Shown: positions 54,485 through 57,070 of the stretch, piece after piece
Layout: each line of letters starts with the position of its first letter
How positions within the stretch are numbered: the first letter of the stretch is position 1
NCBI GenBank assembly: GCA_021776925.1
Contig: JAJFFB010000154.1
Coordinates: 1-57,070 of the forward strand
Direction: 5' to 3'
Length of the DNA: 57,070 nucleotides
Source of the DNA: Planctomycetota bacterium
GTDB lineage: Bacteria; Planctomycetota; UBA1135
The notes under the pieces: generated by a model
Databases searched by the model: none
Told to the model about the DNA's origin: nothing
What the model saw: only the letters and a program-made list of their open reading frames with translations
Translations under genes and position numbers: made by a program

Positions 54485-57070
54485 GTCCAGCGCGCGGTGG
54501 CGCGCAACACTTCCCCTGCAGCCAGCGTCAGGGATTGACCCAGCTGGATGCGATAGGAACCCTGCGCCTGCGTGGCGATCGCCGCGACGACGCGCTCGTT
54601 GCCGTCAGGCGCGACGACGCGTACCTCGACCATTCCTTGCCACTCCTGGGCGGCCTGCGGCACCTGCACTTCGAGTTCGCGCAGGCGCAGATCGCCGTGG
54701 CGGACTTCGATCCAGTGGCGCTGCACCACGTCGCCGCCGGAAAGATGTGCCCGCTCCTGGCCGAGGGTTCCCCAGCCGCGCGCCGCGGTGAAGGCGGCGC
54801 GGAAGGCATCGGCGTGCAGGCGGGGTGCGATGGCTACGCGCCCGGCGGGGCCGTCGTAGTGCCAGCCGCAGGCGGCGAGGAAGACGCCGTAGCCGGCCAG
54901 CGCGCGGCCATAGTGATCGGAGCACTCGATCTCGTTGAAGGGATTGCGCAGCCGCGGGCTGTAGCGGTCGTGGATCGCGCGGGTGATCGCCAGACCCTCT
55001 TCGACCAGCCCCTCCCACACCATGTGCGCGGCGACCTGGTATTCAAATCCGGTCATGCACTCGTTCATGTACATCGCCGCCCACGCGCTCTGTCCCTTGC
55101 CGGTGGCACGCTCGGCCCCCCCCTTGGGGAAGGTGCACATCAGCAGACCGGCGTCGCCGGGCACCGCGTACCAGCGGCCGCCCTGGATGGTCTTCATCCA
55201 GTCGCGGTAGACGCCGACGTCAGGGGCGAAGTTGTACTTCCACAACGACGCCAGTGCCGAGCGCGTTTCGGCTGCGGGAAGGACACGGCCGAGACCGACC
55301 TGGTGCGCCCACGCCTGACCGAAAACCTGGTCGATGTGGCAGCCGGCGTTGGTGCTGTTGGCTTCGGGATGTTGCGGATCGGGCCGGTGGATGAAGAATT
55401 CTCCGTCGTAGAGCTGCTCGACCGCGGCAGTGCTCCCTCGTTGCACGAGGCTGCGGCAGTGCGCGGCGAAGGCGTCGTCACCCATGCGCTCCGCCATTTC
55501 GGCGCTGGCGGCGGCGGCGGCAAGATAAAGCGAGGACAACCACGCCATCGGCCCGTACCACGCTGCGTCGAGGGTGTTGTACTGGGCGCCCTCGAGCAGA
55601 CCGTCGCCGTTGGTGTCCTCCCCGATCATGTACTCCATCGCCTTGCGCACCCGCGGCCATACGCGACGCAGGTAGGCGTCGTCGGCGCTCATCAGATGCT
55701 CGCGGTAGGCGCGCAGGATGCAGCCGCACTGGCCGTCATGGGCGACGTGACGCGCGAACTCGGCTCGGTAGTCGATCGCCCCGGTGTCGTCGTGGAAGGC
55801 CATGCCGAAATCGATGCGCTCGCGCAGATCGCGTTCGATCTCGGGGAACAATCGCCCGATACCTTGCGCGTAGCCCCACACGTGGGTGCAGGTTCCGGCG
55901 CAACAGCCGATTCCCTCCCACAGCCAATAACGACCGTCGCGGAAACGGTGGCAGGTGCTGGTCGCCAGCGTGCTGATCGGAATGAAGCTGCGATCCAGCA
56001 ACCAGTACGGCAGGCTGGAGTCGTACCAGGTGTCGCGCCAGCGCAGCGTGCTCTCGGTCAACTCGTCGAGGCGTTCGATCAATTCGTCCATGACCTCGGA
56101 CGCCCAGTCCCATTTCTCGGCGTACCAACGCTGCTGACCCGGCAGGCCCGGGATCTGGAGATTGGGGAAGTGCCAGCTCACCAACAAGGGAATGGTGCGG
56201 CGTTCGCCGGGGGCCAGTTCGAAGTCGCAGCCGACCCGGACCAGTTCCTTATCTTCGGGCTGTACATTTAACGGATCCTCTTCGTTGGGGAAATCCAACC
56301 AGGCACTCTGCTCCGAACAAGCCACGCAAAAGGAACCGTAGTCCGGTAGGACGGTTGGATCGATCGGTTCCGGAGGCCGGTCACTGAAGACCAAATCATC
56401 CACCCCGATGTTGCCCCAGGGGCCGCTCTCCTGATCGACCACCACCAGGCGTGCACGCCGACCCTGAAACTTGCGTACGTCAATAATCTTGGCGGTCATC
56501 GCATTGGCGTTGCGGCCGCTGGCGCTGGCCACCACCTCGCCACCGACGACCAGGTTGAGGCAGGTGCGGCCGGGGTGCTGACCGCCACCGATGCGGAAGT
56601 GGATGAAGTTGCGCTCAACAAGGAACTCCGGACTGGTCAGGGTTCCGGTGTGCCGGTCTCCGGCGCCCACGTCCTCGCCCTGGCGGGTGTTGTGGGAATT
56701 GACCAGGTAATCCCCCTGCGCGTTCAAGTCGCCCTGGTAACTGGCGATGTCATCCACGTGCCGAGGCTTCTCGCCGAAGGCGCTGCCCTCGCTCACCCAC
56801 CCGCCATGACTCCCGGATTCAAAGTCCTCGAAGGGGATGTCTTCGCGCCACGAGGGATCCTCGATCAGGACTGGGTGCAATTGCGGGGTAAAGGAGACTC
56901 CGGCGCCGCTGTGCAGCCCCGCCTCCGTGCCGATGCATCCTGGGTACTCCGGACGCTCCCGGCTGTGAATCAGGACAGGGATTTCACTACGCGCAAAGAT
57001 GCGCCCGCGCAGGGTCTGCTCACCGTGGTTGGTCAGCGTGTAGCGAAGGACAATGGCGGGAAAAGAACTG
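54475..57070 (-). CDS. GH116-type glycosidase (beta-glucosidase/glucosylceramidase-like), 5' end outside window
   Basis: The frame is open to the right edge, so 864 residues are seen and the N-terminus is missing. The visible N-terminal part is beta-rich (IVLRYTLTNHGEQTLRG, FIHFRIGGGQHPGRTCLNLV). From residue about 320 an (alpha/alpha)6 barrel shows DTWYDSSLPYWLLDRSF, CCAGTCTHVWGYAQGIGRLF, HDGQCGCILRAYREHL, EDTNGDGLLEGAQYNTLD (acid region) and AGCHIDQVFGQAWAHQVGLG. These are hallmarks of the GH116/DUF608 family that hydrolyses glucosides. No close gene explains its substrate. It contains a C8 run at 55116-55123. Confidence 0.85.
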   Translation of the reverse strand, partial: SSFPAIVLRYTLTNHGEQTLRGRIFARSEIPVLIHSRERPEYPGCIGTEAGLHSGAGVSFTPQLHPVLIEDPSWREDIPFEDFESGSHGGWVSEGSAFGEKPRHVDDIASYQGDLNAQGDYLVNSHNTRQGEDVGAGDRHTGTLTSPEFLVERNFIHFRIGGGQHPGRTCLNLVVGGEVVASASGRNANAMTAKIIDVRKFQGRRARLVVVDQESGPWGNIGVDDLVFSDRPPEPIDPTVLPDYGSFCVACSEQSAWLDFPNEEDPLNVQPEDKELVRVGCDFELAPGERRTIPLLVSWHFPNLQIPGLPGQQRWYAEKWDWASEVMDELIERLDELTESTLRWRDTWYDSSLPYWLLDRSFIPISTLATSTCHRFRDGRYWLWEGIGCCAGTCTHVWGYAQGIGRLFPEIERDLRERIDFGMAFHDDTGAIDYRAEFARHVAHDGQCGCILRAYREHLMSADDAYLRRVWPRVRKAMEYMIGEDTNGDGLLEGAQYNTLDAAWYGPMAWLSSLYLAAAAASAEMAERMGDDAFAAHCRSLVQRGSTAAVEQLYDGEFFIHRPDPQHPEANSTNAGCHIDQVFGQAWAHQVGLGRVLPAAETRSALASLWKYNFAPDVGVYRDWMKTIQGGRWYAVPGDAGLLMCTFPKGGAERATGKGQSAWAAMYMNECMTGFEYQVAAHMVWEGLVEEGLAITRAIHDRYSPRLRNPFNEIECSDHYGRALAGYGVFLAACGWHYDGPAGRVAIAPRLHADAFRAAFTAARGWGTLGQERAHLSGGDVVQRHWIEVRHGDLRLRELEVQVPQAAQEWQGMVEVRVVAPDGNERVVAAIATQAQGSYRIQLGQSLTLAAGEVLRATARWTQA

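Overview
The window comes from a high-GC Gram-negative-type bacterium. TolC, an archaemetzincin-like secreted protein and many lipoproteins with lipobox cysteines point to an outer membrane and periplasm. The most likely group is Planctomycetota or a PVC relative. The reasons are inferential: an ECF sigma factor fused to a large extracytoplasmic domain, a double-length UvrA-type ATPase (double UvrA proteins are known from Chlamydiae), HEAT-repeat lipoproteins, carboxypeptidase-regulatory-like repeat proteins, and secreted proteins whose mature ends look like APQQ. No rRNA, tRNA, CRISPR array, transposase or integrase was recognised. No stretch longer than about 180 bp lacks a gene.

Layout: 1-2.7 kb holds the tail of an unknown gene, a HEAT lipoprotein and, divergent to it, a DusB-type tRNA dihydrouridine synthase. 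2.8-7.4 kb (minus) reads thiL, tsaE, an ECF sigma factor, its likely membrane anti-sigma factor, and tolC. A small pseudopilin-like protein and a ThiE-like enzyme follow. 8.6-20.9 kb is a tightly packed minus-strand run read as HEAT lipoprotein, galE, dacB (PBP4), inositol monophosphatase, a four-module UvrA-like ATPase, XPB helicase, XPB-partner protein and thiE-like gene, with most junctions overlapping or 1-2 bp apart. 21.6-27.1 kb holds a sigma factor/ectodomain fusion and a membrane-anchored repeat protein. 27.2-31.7 kb has two small membrane proteins, aroA, purC and an acyltransferase. 31.8-35.2 kb carries three exported proteins: a metzincin, a lipoprotein and a seven-bladed propeller.

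35.4-46.6 kb is mostly housekeeping: mnmG, a HEAT protein, a LolA-like lipoprotein, tig-clpP-clpX, an M1-like pseudopeptidase, a DHH phosphoesterase and rlmN. 46.6-57.1 kb holds a 1205-residue gluzincin multidomain protein, an arylsulfotransferase-like protein, lysine 6-aminotransferase, a short ALDH-like protein, rnpA-yidD, and a GH116-type glycosidase that runs off the right end.

The most interesting points are these. (1) The UvrA-like protein has two intact and two decayed ATPase modules and is co-transcribed with XPB and its partner, suggesting a non-canonical DNA repair module. (2) A sigma factor is physically joined to its own presumed external sensor domain. (3) The metzincin carries the archaemetzincin cysteine signature. 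(4) An M1 peptidase has lost its zinc site. (5) A recurring TAGAAT-N7-ATG arrangement suggests leaderless transcripts. (6) In-frame tandem repeats lie inside housekeeping genes, including the substrate-binding region of AroA.
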